From a bacterium (GTDB lineage: Bacteria > Elusimicrobiota > Elusimicrobia > UBA1565 > UBA9628), in contig JAJZAK010000004.1 in NCBI GenBank assembly GCA_021799485.1, positions 35,887 to 99,886 on the forward strand: a stretch of DNA of 64,000 nucleotides, read 5' to 3'. The translations under genes were made by a program, and so were the position numbers. Shown piece after piece: positions 1-7,894 of this stretch. Numbering within the stretch: the first letter of the stretch is position 1; each line of letters opens with the position of its first letter. The notes beneath the pieces are model-generated. The model searched no databases and had not been told where the DNA came from. It worked only from the letters and a program-made list of their open reading frames with translations.

Positions 1-173
1 TCGAAGGCCTCCTCGAGCGCCATCACCAGCTCGACCGTGTCAAGGGAGTCCGCGCCCAGGTCGTTGACAAAGTGGGCCTGGGGCGTCACTTCGGCGGCAT
101 CGACGCCTAACTGCTCGACGACGATCTTCTTGACCTTCTCCGCGACGTTCGACGTGTCGATTTTTTCTGCCAT
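1..173 (-). CDS. acpP: Acyl carrier protein, 3' end outside window
   Basis: The reverse strand starts [10 protein letters not shown] and runs off the left edge after about 57 codons. ACP carries the growing acyl chain in type II fatty-acid synthesis in the cytoplasm. The GADSLD motif is visible, and its serine is the 4'-phosphopantetheine attachment site. Starting ATG is at 171-173 with a GAAAGGAG ribosome site just upstream. It follows fabG by about 40 nt, the usual order for these genes. The C-terminal part is not in the window. Confidence 0.95.
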   Translation of the reverse strand, partial: MAEKIDTSNVAEKVKKIVVEQLGVDAAEVTPQAHFVNDLGADSLDTVELVMALEEAF

Positions 174-212
174 GGCATCTCCTTTCTTATTTCCTTTTAT
201 TTTTGAGCCCCA

Positions 213-1007
213 TCACATGTACGCGCCGCCATTGACATTCAGGACGTGACCGGTGACATATCCCGACTCATCCGAGGCAAGAAAAAGCACGGCATTGGCT
301 ACATCGGCCGGCTCCCCCATGCGCTTGAGCACGATTTGTTCGAGGATCTTCTGCTTCTCCGCCTCGGGGATGGCGTCCGTCATGCGCGTCCGGATGAAAC
401 CGGGCGCCACCGCGTTGACGAGGATGCCCCGGGAGCCCAATTCCCGCGCGAGAGATTTCGTGAAGGCGATGATCCCGCCCTTGGAGGCGGCGTAATTGGC
501 CTGGCCGGCGTTGCCTTCCTCTCCCACGACCGAGGCGATGCTGATGATTCGCCCGCCGCGGGATTTGAGCATGGGCCTCACGACCGCTTTCGAGAAATTA
601 AAGGCGCCCTTGAGATTGACGGCGAGGACCAAGTCCCAATCGGCCTCGCTCATGCGCATGAGGAGGTTGTCCCTCGTAATTCCGGCGTTATTGACGAGTA
701 TGTCGACCCTGCCGAATCGCTCGACCGCGGTCTTGACCACCGTCTCACAGTCCGCGAAGCTGCTCACGTCGGCGCGGAGCCCCAAGGCCGCCGCGCCCGC
801 GCGGACGCTCGACGCCTTTTTCGCCGAGGACTCGACCTGGGCCAAGTCGAGATCGACCATCAGGACGGCGGCGCCCTCCCGCACGAAGGACTCGGCCGTC
901 GCGTAGCCGATCCCCTGGGCGGCTCCCGTGATGATCGCGACTTTGTCCTTGAGGCGCATGGCGCCGGGCCCGGCGGCCGCGACGGCGGGGGCGGTTGTCG
1001 TTTCCAT
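213..1007 (-). CDS. fabG: 3-oxoacyl-[acyl-carrier-protein] reductase
   Basis: This is a short-chain dehydrogenase of 264 residues that reduces 3-oxoacyl-ACP with NADPH in fatty-acid elongation. Visible signatures are the TGAAQGIG cofactor loop, the NNAG motif, and the catalytic serine and YAASK tyrosine/lysine. The C-terminus is VTGHVLNVNGGAYM, typical of FabG. A 16-residue Ala/Pro-rich extension precedes an internal Met (start 959) that matches the family's usual N-terminus, so the true start may be 959. It lies between rpmF and acpP; plsX, fabH and fabD, often found here, are absent. Confidence 0.93.
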   Translation of the reverse strand: METTTAPAVAAAGPGAMRLKDKVAIITGAAQGIGYATAESFVREGAAVLMVDLDLAQVESSAKKASSVRAGAAALGLRADVSSFADCETVVKTAVERFGRVDILVNNAGITRDNLLMRMSEADWDLVLAVNLKGAFNFSKAVVRPMLKSRGGRIISIASVVGEEGNAGQANYAASKGGIIAFTKSLARELGSRGILVNAVAPGFIRTRMTDAIPEAEKQKILEQIVLKRMGEPADVANAVLFLASDESGYVTGHVLNVNGGAYM

Positions 1008-1034
1008 GGGGTTGATCCTACTATTTTCCCACGA

Positions 1035-1286
1035 TCAAGCGGCCGTCTCGCCGCCGGTCTCGGGAGCGGCGCCGCCCCCCTCCTCTCCCTTCTGCTTGGC
1101 GGTCTTGGGCGCCACGACGACTCTGTCGCCATAGAATCCGCAGTGGGGGCAGACCCGATGGGGCGGACGCATTTTTCCGCACGCGGGGTTGGGGCACGGG
1201 GCGAAGGAGGGGAGGTCCAGCGTCCAATTCTTGGCGCGCCGACTGTCGCGCCGGGAGCGCGTGTGCTTGCGTTTCGGGTTCGGCAT
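1035..1286 (-). CDS. rpmF: 50S ribosomal protein L32
   Basis: An 83-residue basic protein starting MPNPKRKHTRSRRDSRRA, the canonical L32 N-terminus. It has a zinc-ribbon CPNPAC...CPHC. L32 is a late-assembly protein of the large ribosomal subunit. The tail after about residue 60 (Lys/Gly/Glu/Ala-rich) is longer than in most L32 proteins. A strong AAAGGAG site lies upstream of the ATG. It is followed 27 nt later by fabG, the common ribosome/fatty-acid gene pairing. Confidence 0.95.
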   Translation of the reverse strand: MPNPKRKHTRSRRDSRRAKNWTLDLPSFAPCPNPACGKMRPPHRVCPHCGFYGDRVVVAPKTAKQKGEEGGGAAPETGGETAA

Positions 1287-1305
1287 GGTCGATCTCCTTT
1301 AAATC

Positions 1306-2268
1306 TTAAAATCCCGACGTCTGCGCGACAAAGTAAGGGGACTTATCCTTAAGGTCGAAATAAATCCGCACGACGACCTCGGCCATCAACCCCAGCAGAA
1401 TAAGCATGAACCCTATAAGAGCAAAAAAAATCGAAACTTGGAAGAGGGGCTGGTCCTTCACATAGATGCCGAGGAAAAATTTCTTGTAAAGAGTGAAGGC
1501 CGCCATGAGGGCGCCGAGGGCCCCCATCGCGGCACCCCACCCGCCGAAAAAATAGATGGGCTTCCCCAAATAGGCGTCCATGAATTTGACCGTGAGCAGA
1601 TCGAGCAGCACCTTGAACGTCCTCGAAATCCCGTACTTGGACCGGCCCTTGACCCGCGGGCGGTGGTTGACGGGAACCTCCGCGATCTTGGCGCCCAGAA
1701 AGGCGGAGAGGGCGGGAATAAAGCGGTGCATTTCGCCGTAGAGCCTCAAGGGCTTGATGAACTCCGCGCGATAGGCCTTGAGCGTGCAGCCATAGTCGTG
1801 AAGAGGCACTCCGGTCACGCGCGAGATGAGAGCGTTCGCGATCCGGGAAGGAAGCCGGCGGGAGAGCCAAGGGTCCTTTCGCTCCCGCCTCCAGCCGCTC
1901 ACGACGTCGAAGCCTTGGCTCATTTTCCCCAACAAAGCTCCGATATCGCGCGGATCGTTCTGGCCGTCCGCGTCCAGGCAGGCGATGAATCGGCCGCGAG
2001 CCCTGGCGATGCCGGCCGAAAGGGCGGCGGTCTGGCCGGCGTTGCGCCCCAGGCGGACGGCCTTGAAGCCCGGGTATCGCCGCACAAAACCCTCGATCTC
2101 GTCGAAGGAGGCGTCGCGGGAGCCGTCGTCGACCAGGATCGCCTCGTAGCTTTTCCCGAGTCCCCGCAGGGCTGAATCGAGCTCCGCCCCGAACTCCGGG
2201 AGGGTTTCCTTCTCGTTATAAACGGGGACGACGACGCTCAACTCGACGTCGCCCGCGGAGATCCCCAC
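1306..2268 (-). CDS. Membrane-anchored GT2 glycosyltransferase (polyprenyl-phosphate sugar transferase type)
   Basis: A GTG start at 2268, eleven bases after the icd stop, gives about 320 residues; the longer open frame upstream only overlaps icd and is Arg-rich, so I discard it. The protein begins at the GT2 core: VVVPVYNE, VDDGS, and DADGQ as the metal-binding DxD region. Two hydrophobic segments near the C-terminus (YFFGGWGAAMGALGALMAAF and FFALIGFMLILLGLMAEVVV) match the DPM1/ArnC/GtrB type, which loads a sugar onto a polyprenyl phosphate at the inner membrane. The sugar cannot be read from sequence. It precedes rpmF by 19 nt. Confidence 0.88.
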   Translation of the reverse strand: MGISAGDVELSVVVPVYNEKETLPEFGAELDSALRGLGKSYEAILVDDGSRDASFDEIEGFVRRYPGFKAVRLGRNAGQTAALSAGIARARGRFIACLDADGQNDPRDIGALLGKMSQGFDVVSGWRRERKDPWLSRRLPSRIANALISRVTGVPLHDYGCTLKAYRAEFIKPLRLYGEMHRFIPALSAFLGAKIAEVPVNHRPRVKGRSKYGISRTFKVLLDLLTVKFMDAYLGKPIYFFGGWGAAMGALGALMAAFTLYKKFFLGIYVKDQPLFQVSIFFALIGFMLILLGLMAEVVVRIYFDLKDKSPYFVAQTSGF

Positions 2269-2278
2269 CGGGCGGCTG

Positions 2279-3670
2279 TCAGGCGCCCCGGGCGCCCGCC
2301 GCCGCCGGCGCTTTCTTCGCGGCGCCCTTGCGGCCGGCCTTGCCCATCGCCTCGACGATCGCCCGGCCGAATTCCGAGGTCTTGAGCTTCTTGGCGCCCG
2401 CCATCTGGCGCTCAAGGTCGTAGGTCACGGTCTTGCGGCGGAACGCTTCCTCGAGCCCTTCAACGACCAGCGCGGAAGCCTCCCCCCAGCCGAGGAGATC
2501 GAGCATCATCGTGCCCGAGAGGATCAGCGAACCCGGGTTGACGACGTCCTTGCCGGCGTATTTCGGAGCCGTGCCGTGCGTCGCCTCGAAAACCGCGTAA
2601 CCCTCGCCGATGTTGGCGCCCGGGGCGATGCCCAACCCCCCCACCTGCGCCGCGGCGGCATCCGAGAGGTAATCGCCGTTCAAGTTCGGAGTGGCGATCA
2701 CGGAGTATTCGCTTGGCCTCAGGAGCAGCTGCTGGAAGGTCTGGTCGGCGATGCGGTCCTTGATGACCACCTTGCCGGCCGGGACCTTCCCGTCCCGAAG
2801 CTCCGACTCCTTGATGGCCACGCCGCCGAATTCCTCGGCCGCGAGCTCGTAGCCCCAATCGCGAAAAGCTCCCTCGGTGAATTTCTGGATGTTCCCCTTG
2901 TGGACCAAGGTCACGGAAGGCTTGCGGCGCTCGACGGCGTAGCGAATCGCCATGCGGATAAGCCTCTTCGATCCCGTCTCCGAGATGGGCTTGATGCCGA
3001 TCCCCGAGTCCCGCCGGAAGGACTTCCCCATCTCCATGGTCAGGAAATCGTAGACCTTTTTCTGTTCGGGGCTTCCCTGTTCGAATTCGATGCCGGCGTA
3101 AACGTCCTCCGTGTTCTCTCGAAATATCACGATGTCGAGGCTTTCGGGATGCTTGACCGGGGCCGGCACTTCATCGAAATGCCGGACGGGGCGCACGCAG
3201 GCGTAGAGATCGAGCTTTTGGCGCAGCGCGACGTTCACCGATCGAAAGCGCCCCGTCACCCACTCCGCCCCGCATTCATCGCAGATCGAATTTTGCTTTT
3301 GCTCGTGGGCGCAGACGAGGCAGACGAACGGCGCGCGTCCCGACGGCGTCGTGAGAGGCCCCTTGATCGCGACGCGGAAATCGCGGATCGACTGGATCGT
3401 TTCATCCGGCAGCGGAGAGTCCTTTCCGTAATTCTTGAGGGCGGAGAGCCCGGCGAAAATCTCCATCCACGAAATTTTCCTCTTGCCGCCGTAGGCGCGG
3501 GCGATGGCGGCATCAAGGACCTCGCGGGTCGCGCGCCAGATGTCGGGGCCCGTGCCATCCCCCGGAATAAAAGGAATGATCGGATCGTCCGGCACGACGT
3601 ACTTGCCGCCGGAGAACTCGATGCGGTTTCCGGCGGGGACCTGAATTTTCTGGTAGCCGAAGGATTTCAT
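2279..3670 (-). CDS. icd: NADP-type isocitrate dehydrogenase with Cys4 insertion
   Basis: 463 residues from an ATG at 3670 with AAGGAG eight bases upstream; an extra 15 upstream codons lack a ribosome site. The enzyme decarboxylates isocitrate to 2-oxoglutarate in the TCA cycle. Family motifs are clear: [68 protein letters not shown] and [11 protein letters not shown]. The odd part is residues 110-142. E. coli Icd has only a short glycine loop between TTP and RSxN, whereas this protein has about 28 extra residues containing Cys117, Cys120, Cys130 and Cys133 in a CxxC-x9-CxxC zinc-ribbon spacing. Ser144 aligns with the regulatory serine of E. coli Icd. Confidence 0.94.
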   Translation of the reverse strand: MKSFGYQKIQVPAGNRIEFSGGKYVVPDDPIIPFIPGDGTGPDIWRATREVLDAAIARAYGGKRKISWMEIFAGLSALKNYGKDSPLPDETIQSIRDFRVAIKGPLTTPSGRAPFVCLVCAHEQKQNSICDECGAEWVTGRFRSVNVALRQKLDLYACVRPVRHFDEVPAPVKHPESLDIVIFRENTEDVYAGIEFEQGSPEQKKVYDFLTMEMGKSFRRDSGIGIKPISETGSKRLIRMAIRYAVERRKPSVTLVHKGNIQKFTEGAFRDWGYELAAEEFGGVAIKESELRDGKVPAGKVVIKDRIADQTFQQLLLRPSEYSVIATPNLNGDYLSDAAAAQVGGLGIAPGANIGEGYAVFEATHGTAPKYAGKDVVNPGSLILSGTMMLDLLGWGEASALVVEGLEEAFRRKTVTYDLERQMAGAKKLKTSEFGRAIVEAMGKAGRKGAAKKAPAAAGARGA

Positions 3671-3733
3671 GAGCGTCTCCTTGTTATATAAGAGAAATCT
3701 GCGCTCACTATACAAAACCGCGCGGCGGGGCTT

Positions 3734-4906
3734 CTACTTGCTCTTGCTGGCGAGAAGACGGGAATAAAGCTCTTCTTGGGAACGCACCATCCCGTCGATG
3801 TCGAACTCGCGCCCGATGGAAGCCGCGGCCGAGGAGGCCATCCTGGCGCGCAAGGCGTCATCCGTCAAGAGCCTCAAGACGCGCTCGGATAGCGCAGCGA
3901 CATCGCCGGTCTGGACGGCATAGCCGTTCTCATCATCCTTGAGAACGTCCTTCACCCCGTCCGTCGCGTAGGCAACCGCGGGAACGCCGCTTTTCAGCGC
4001 TTCGACGAGAGCCCGGGGGAGGCCCTCCCACAACGACGTCAAGACGAAGACATCGGCCAGCGCCAGGATTTCGGCCGCGTCGCGCCGCCAGCCCAGCAGC
4101 TTGACGCGATGGCCGATGCCGAGGGCGAGAATACGGCCCTCGACGGCGGGCCTCAGGACGCCGTCGCCGACGAAGACGAACTCGGCGTCGGGCTTCCCCT
4201 TCAAAACCCGCGCGGCCATCTCGATGAAATCGAGGGGATTCTTCTGCGGCTTGAGATTGCCGATGGAGAGGACCAGGGGCTTGTGGCGCCCAAGACCCAA
4301 GGCCGACTTCTCGCGCCAACGGTCGTCGAGTTTGGCCGGGTAATCGGACAGCCTGATTCCGGAGCGGATCAGGACATAGCGCTCGGGGCTGCCGATGCCG
4401 AGCGACTCCGCCTGGCTCCAGTTGGCCTTCGAAACGAAGATCAGCGCGCCGCTCAGGCGGGCGCAAATCCTCTCGAGGGCGATGTAGAGCCTTCGAACGA
4501 GCCTCGGCTGCCGTCCGTGGAAGCCGAATCCATGGAAGCTGTGGACCACGACGGGCGCCCGGCAAAGCCCGGCGGCGAGCCGTCCTAAAATCCCCGCCTT
4601 CGAGCTGTGCGTGTGGAGGACGGCGGGCCTCAGCCTCATCAAAAGGATGCAGATCTCGGCCACGGCCAGCAGGTCCTTGACCGGATGGATTTCCCTGGAC
4701 AAAAAGCGCAGGGGGACGACACGAACGCCGCGGCCCGCGAGAGCCGACGCCTCCGCGTCCAGGATGCCGCCGCGGCCGCAGGCGAGGACCGGATCAAAGC
4801 GCGAACGATCCAGGCGCTCCACCGTATAAAGGGTGTTCTGCTGGGCCCCGCCCAGTTCCAGACGGGTGATCAGATGCAGCACGGCCGGCTTTCGGGACCC
4901 GGTCAT
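3734..4906 (-). CDS. GT4 family glycosyltransferase
   Basis: 390 residues with two Rossmann-like halves of the GT-B fold. The N-terminal half has LITRLELGGAQQNTL and HTHSSKAGILGRLA, typical of GT4 retaining transferases. The C-terminal half has LSIGNLKPQKNP, the FVFVGDG strand, and the donor-binding stretch VFVLTSLWEGLPRALVEAL with the conserved glutamate pair. The likely role is adding a sugar to a lipid-linked or surface glycan in the cytoplasm. It lies between the SpoIID-like gene and icd. Acceptor and donor cannot be assigned. Confidence 0.88.
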   Translation of the reverse strand: MTGSRKPAVLHLITRLELGGAQQNTLYTVERLDRSRFDPVLACGRGGILDAEASALAGRGVRVVPLRFLSREIHPVKDLLAVAEICILLMRLRPAVLHTHSSKAGILGRLAAGLCRAPVVVHSFHGFGFHGRQPRLVRRLYIALERICARLSGALIFVSKANWSQAESLGIGSPERYVLIRSGIRLSDYPAKLDDRWREKSALGLGRHKPLVLSIGNLKPQKNPLDFIEMAARVLKGKPDAEFVFVGDGVLRPAVEGRILALGIGHRVKLLGWRRDAAEILALADVFVLTSLWEGLPRALVEALKSGVPAVAYATDGVKDVLKDDENGYAVQTGDVAALSERVLRLLTDDALRARMASSAAASIGREFDIDGMVRSQEELYSRLLASKSK

Positions 4907-4919
4907 GCCGCTATTCTAC

Positions 4920-7178
4920 TTATTGTGATCCCGCGGCCTTGGCCTTCCTGGCCCTTTGGAGTTGGTATTTGAGATGCCGCTTCGTTTTGGCTTTCCCGGC
5001 CGAGAGCCGGGCCGCTCGCCGAGCCGGCGCCGCCTTGCCTTTTTGCGCGGCCGTTTTCGAGGCCGCCGTTTTCGGCTGTTCCGGTTTCGGAGCTTGGTAG
5101 AAGCTCTGGATCGTGAGCTCCGGAAAATAGTGGGCGAGGATCTCCTGGTGGCTTCTGCCGAGGGCCGCCAGCCCCAACGCCCCCGCCTTGCAGAAGCCCA
5201 GCCCCCGCCCGTCCCCCGCGCCCCAAAGGATGAAGGAACGCGGCTTTTTCGCGGGGCCGATCGGCTGGATCGAGAACCACGTGGAGCGCAAGGAACCCGG
5301 CGACAGAAAGTCGGCGACGGCGGCGGCGCCCTTCAAACGGATCGTGCCGGCGCTTCCCACGACGTTCAAAGCCAAGACCCGCCCGGTTCTTGACCGGCTC
5401 GTCACAATAAGGGATCGGATCGAGCCGATGTCCTTCGCGCGCGCGGCGCGCTCCGAAAGCTCTTTCGCGTCCAAAATTCTCGTCCAACGGCTTTGAACCG
5501 GAAGGTTGAGCCCGCTCGCGAGTCCGTAGGAGTCGGCGGGCGGGAATCCGTGGAGGAAGCGCTCAAGTTCCATGGGAGTCTTGGGATACTTGAACCTGGG
5601 AGCGTCCTCGATCGATTTCAAGTAATGAAGGCTCGGCTCCGCGTCGCTCTCCCCGCTCTCGGTGACCCCCCCGCAGTCCTGGTGCCACAGGGCGTGCGCG
5701 ACGCGGCCGTCCATCGCCAAGACCTGGCCGGCGGTCGCCCGGACGCCGTCCGTGGCGGAGAGGAGCTCCGAGGTGACGCCCAGGTATCGCTGGCAACGCT
5801 CCGAATCGCAGAGGTCGCTGTGCTCCATGTTGGGGATGCCGCGGCTCTTGAGCCACAAGGCCTTCGTGCGCGCGACCACGGCGGCCGCCTCGTACGCCGC
5901 GGCCGGGCTCTTGTCCGGCAGGGCCGCGCCCACCGCCCCTTTCAGGTACTCCTCGAGAGGCGCGATATTGACCATCCTAAAGCCCGACGGGACGGGAATC
6001 ACCTCGACTTCTCCGCGAAGCTCGCGATCCCCCGGGTCGAAGCCGTAGCTCTCGAGAAACCGCCCGCTCTTAAGCAGAATCGATCCCTGGGAGTCCTTGA
6101 CGACGATGCGGAACGGCTGACGGGCGAGATATTGGATGTTTCCCTGGCCGTCGCGAACCTCGATCACCGCGGTGTCGGGGCGGAAGCGCAGTTCCCATTG
6201 GTCGTAAGCGCGTCCCGCGTCCGTCAGCGTCTCCTTGTTGTTGACGGCGACGATCTTGAAATCGGCGTTGGGCATGAAATAGATGCGCGTCGCCGTCTCG
6301 GGCGATCCCCGCCGGTCCGAAAAAAGCGCGACGCGAAGCTCCGGCCCTTTTCCCCCGTCGGACGAACCGCGGCGTCCGGCGGGCGCCAGAAACGGCCTGA
6401 AGAGCCGCCGGATCGGAAGCTGCTTGTCGGGATCGCCGGCGATCCGGCGCCGGAGCTTCTTGACGCGCTCGACGGCCCAGGGGGACGCCGGATCGAGGGA
6501 TCGGTACCAGTTCGTCATCGCCCAGGCCGACTCATTGAGCCCGATCTTGTAGTCGAAGTTGGAAAGCGTTTTAACGACCTCCAAGTCGAGCGGATCGAGT
6601 TGAGCCGCGGCCTTCAAGTCGTTGAGCGCCCGCTCCTTGTCGCGCATGAGAGACGCGGCGCGGGAGATTTCAAGATAGACGATCGGAAGGAGGTAGGCGC
6701 TCTGGGTCTGGGCGCTGTTTAAATGCGAGTAGGCCCAGCGCGGCCTTCCGTCCTCGATCTGGGCCATGGCGAGGCCAAGCCGCGCCTCGGCCTGCGTGGA
6801 AGTCTCGCGCGCGAATTCGATTCCCTTGCGGAAGGCCTTTTGGGCCTCCCCGGGTTCGTCGATCGCGAGAAGCGACCAGCCGCGCTGGGTCCAAACGAAG
6901 CCGTCGGCCCGCGATTCCAGCGTGGCCTTGAGCCAGTAGGCGGCCGCGTCCTCGCTTCTGCCGGCGTCGCGCGCCATCAAGGCCGAATTGGACACGGGGT
7001 CCGGGACGCGCACGCCCAGCATGTCCAGGTATTTGAAGTCTCCGATCGCCTCGTCATAATGCCCCAGAAGATAGGCGTTATAGCCCGCGTTGAGCGCCGA
7101 GACGACGTCCGTCCCGCGGGCAACCGCCGGAGCAAGGGCGAGGATGATGACGCAGCCGGCGCGACACGCGCTTCTCAA
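4920..7178 (-). CDS. Exported TPR-SpoIID/LytB domain protein
   Basis: 752 residues from a TTG start at 7178 with AAGGAGG about seven bases upstream; the start overlaps the previous stop as TTGA. An N-terminal signal peptide is visible (IILALAPAVARG). Residues about 25-230 are helical TPR-like repeats. Residues about 370-630 are a SpoIID domain: LEEYLKGAVG, AAVVARTKAL, DLCDSERCQRYLG, and WHQDCGGVTE. The domain ends GLGFCKAGALGLAALG..ILAHYFPELTI. In Bacillus, SpoIID is a lytic transglycosylase acting on peptidoglycan stripped of peptides; homologues outside spore formers are probably wall-remodelling or wall-binding. The C-terminal 70 residues are Lys/Ala-rich and basic. Confidence 0.85.
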   Translation of the reverse strand: MRSACRAGCVIILALAPAVARGTDVVSALNAGYNAYLLGHYDEAIGDFKYLDMLGVRVPDPVSNSALMARDAGRSEDAAAYWLKATLESRADGFVWTQRGWSLLAIDEPGEAQKAFRKGIEFARETSTQAEARLGLAMAQIEDGRPRWAYSHLNSAQTQSAYLLPIVYLEISRAASLMRDKERALNDLKAAAQLDPLDLEVVKTLSNFDYKIGLNESAWAMTNWYRSLDPASPWAVERVKKLRRRIAGDPDKQLPIRRLFRPFLAPAGRRGSSDGGKGPELRVALFSDRRGSPETATRIYFMPNADFKIVAVNNKETLTDAGRAYDQWELRFRPDTAVIEVRDGQGNIQYLARQPFRIVVKDSQGSILLKSGRFLESYGFDPGDRELRGEVEVIPVPSGFRMVNIAPLEEYLKGAVGAALPDKSPAAAYEAAAVVARTKALWLKSRGIPNMEHSDLCDSERCQRYLGVTSELLSATDGVRATAGQVLAMDGRVAHALWHQDCGGVTESGESDAEPSLHYLKSIEDAPRFKYPKTPMELERFLHGFPPADSYGLASGLNLPVQSRWTRILDAKELSERAARAKDIGSIRSLIVTSRSRTGRVLALNVVGSAGTIRLKGAAAVADFLSPGSLRSTWFSIQPIGPAKKPRSFILWGAGDGRGLGFCKAGALGLAALGRSHQEILAHYFPELTIQSFYQAPKPEQPKTAASKTAAQKGKAAPARRAARLSAGKAKTKRHLKYQLQRARKAKAAGSQ

Positions 7179-7624
7179 GGACGCCTCCTTGGGGCTTTCC
7201 CGGCTTTCCGATTCCGCCGCGTCGCCGCCGCGGGCTTCGGTTCGGAATAGAGAGGGATGTATTGAACGCCGCGGCGAGGGATCGAAAGCTCCACGCGGGA
7301 AAGCTCTTCGAGGGCTTCCCGGCGGTAGGGTCCGTCCGCAAGGGAGATCGCGGCGTCGGCCCGCGCCTTGAGGCCCTCGACCGCGAAGCCCTCTTTTCTC
7401 GCCTGCGAGAGCTCGCTCATCACTCGCTCGTAGAGAGCCTTCGACCGGCGGACCCGCTCGCGCTCGTAGGCGTCCTCAAGGGGACGGGCCAAGGCGCCGG
7501 GAGAGGGGGCCGGCGGGTAGCGCCAGCGCTCATAGGCCGCATCAAGCATCGCACGTTCCTTCCACGCGACAACGGACGCCAAAACCGCCATGCCGCCCGC
7601 CAGCCACAGGGCCCGGAGCGGCAT
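7175..7624 (-). CDS. Small protein with N-terminal membrane anchor, unknown function
   Basis: 149 residues. One hydrophobic segment lies at residues 4-20 (RALWLAGGMAVLASVVAW), followed by a charged helical region and a basic C-terminus (NRKAGKAPRRRP). No family is recognised. Its stop overlaps the TTG start of the SpoIID gene, so it is probably co-translated with it. Its ATG directly follows a MITE-like element: the TAATG junction with the GYF-like gene was split by insertion while both the stop and the start were preserved. The element may have removed its original ribosome site. Confidence 0.6.
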   Translation of the reverse strand: MPLRALWLAGGMAVLASVVAWKERAMLDAAYERWRYPPAPSPGALARPLEDAYERERVRRSKALYERVMSELSQARKEGFAVEGLKARADAAISLADGPYRREALEELSRVELSIPRRGVQYIPLYSEPKPAAATRRNRKAGKAPRRRP

Positions 7625-7626
7625 TA

Positions 7627-7894
7627 GGCGCTGTCAACAAATAATATGAACGATTTGGGAGCGCGAGCCTGCCCCGAGTCCGAGGCGCGAGGAGGGCGCA
7701 ATGCCGAGGCCTTGCAACCGACGAGCAACGAAGAAATCGGCCGGGATCGCGCTCCCCCGGAGGGGCCGGGCGATTTCGGGCTGCAACCGCGTCTCTCGTC
7801 GCTTGCATGCCGCCGCAGGCATGCTCGCTCCTCGCTCCTTGTTTCGCTCCGAACTTGCCCGGCCAAATCGTTCATATTATTTGTTGACAGCGCC
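7627..7894. mobile_element. MITE-like element, 268 bp with 32-bp terminal inverted repeats
   Basis: Bases 7627-7658 (beginning GGCGCTGTCAACAAATAATA) and 7863-7894 are perfect inverted complements. The element is flanked by TTA at 7624-7626 and 7895-7897, consistent with a 3-bp target duplication. No internal reading frame looks like a transposase; the centre is GC-rich with short palindromes (for example TGCATGCCGCCGCAGGCATGC). It is best explained as a non-autonomous element moved by a transposase elsewhere in the genome. A T-N-A duplication is known for some IS5-group elements, but the family is not proven. Confidence 0.85.
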
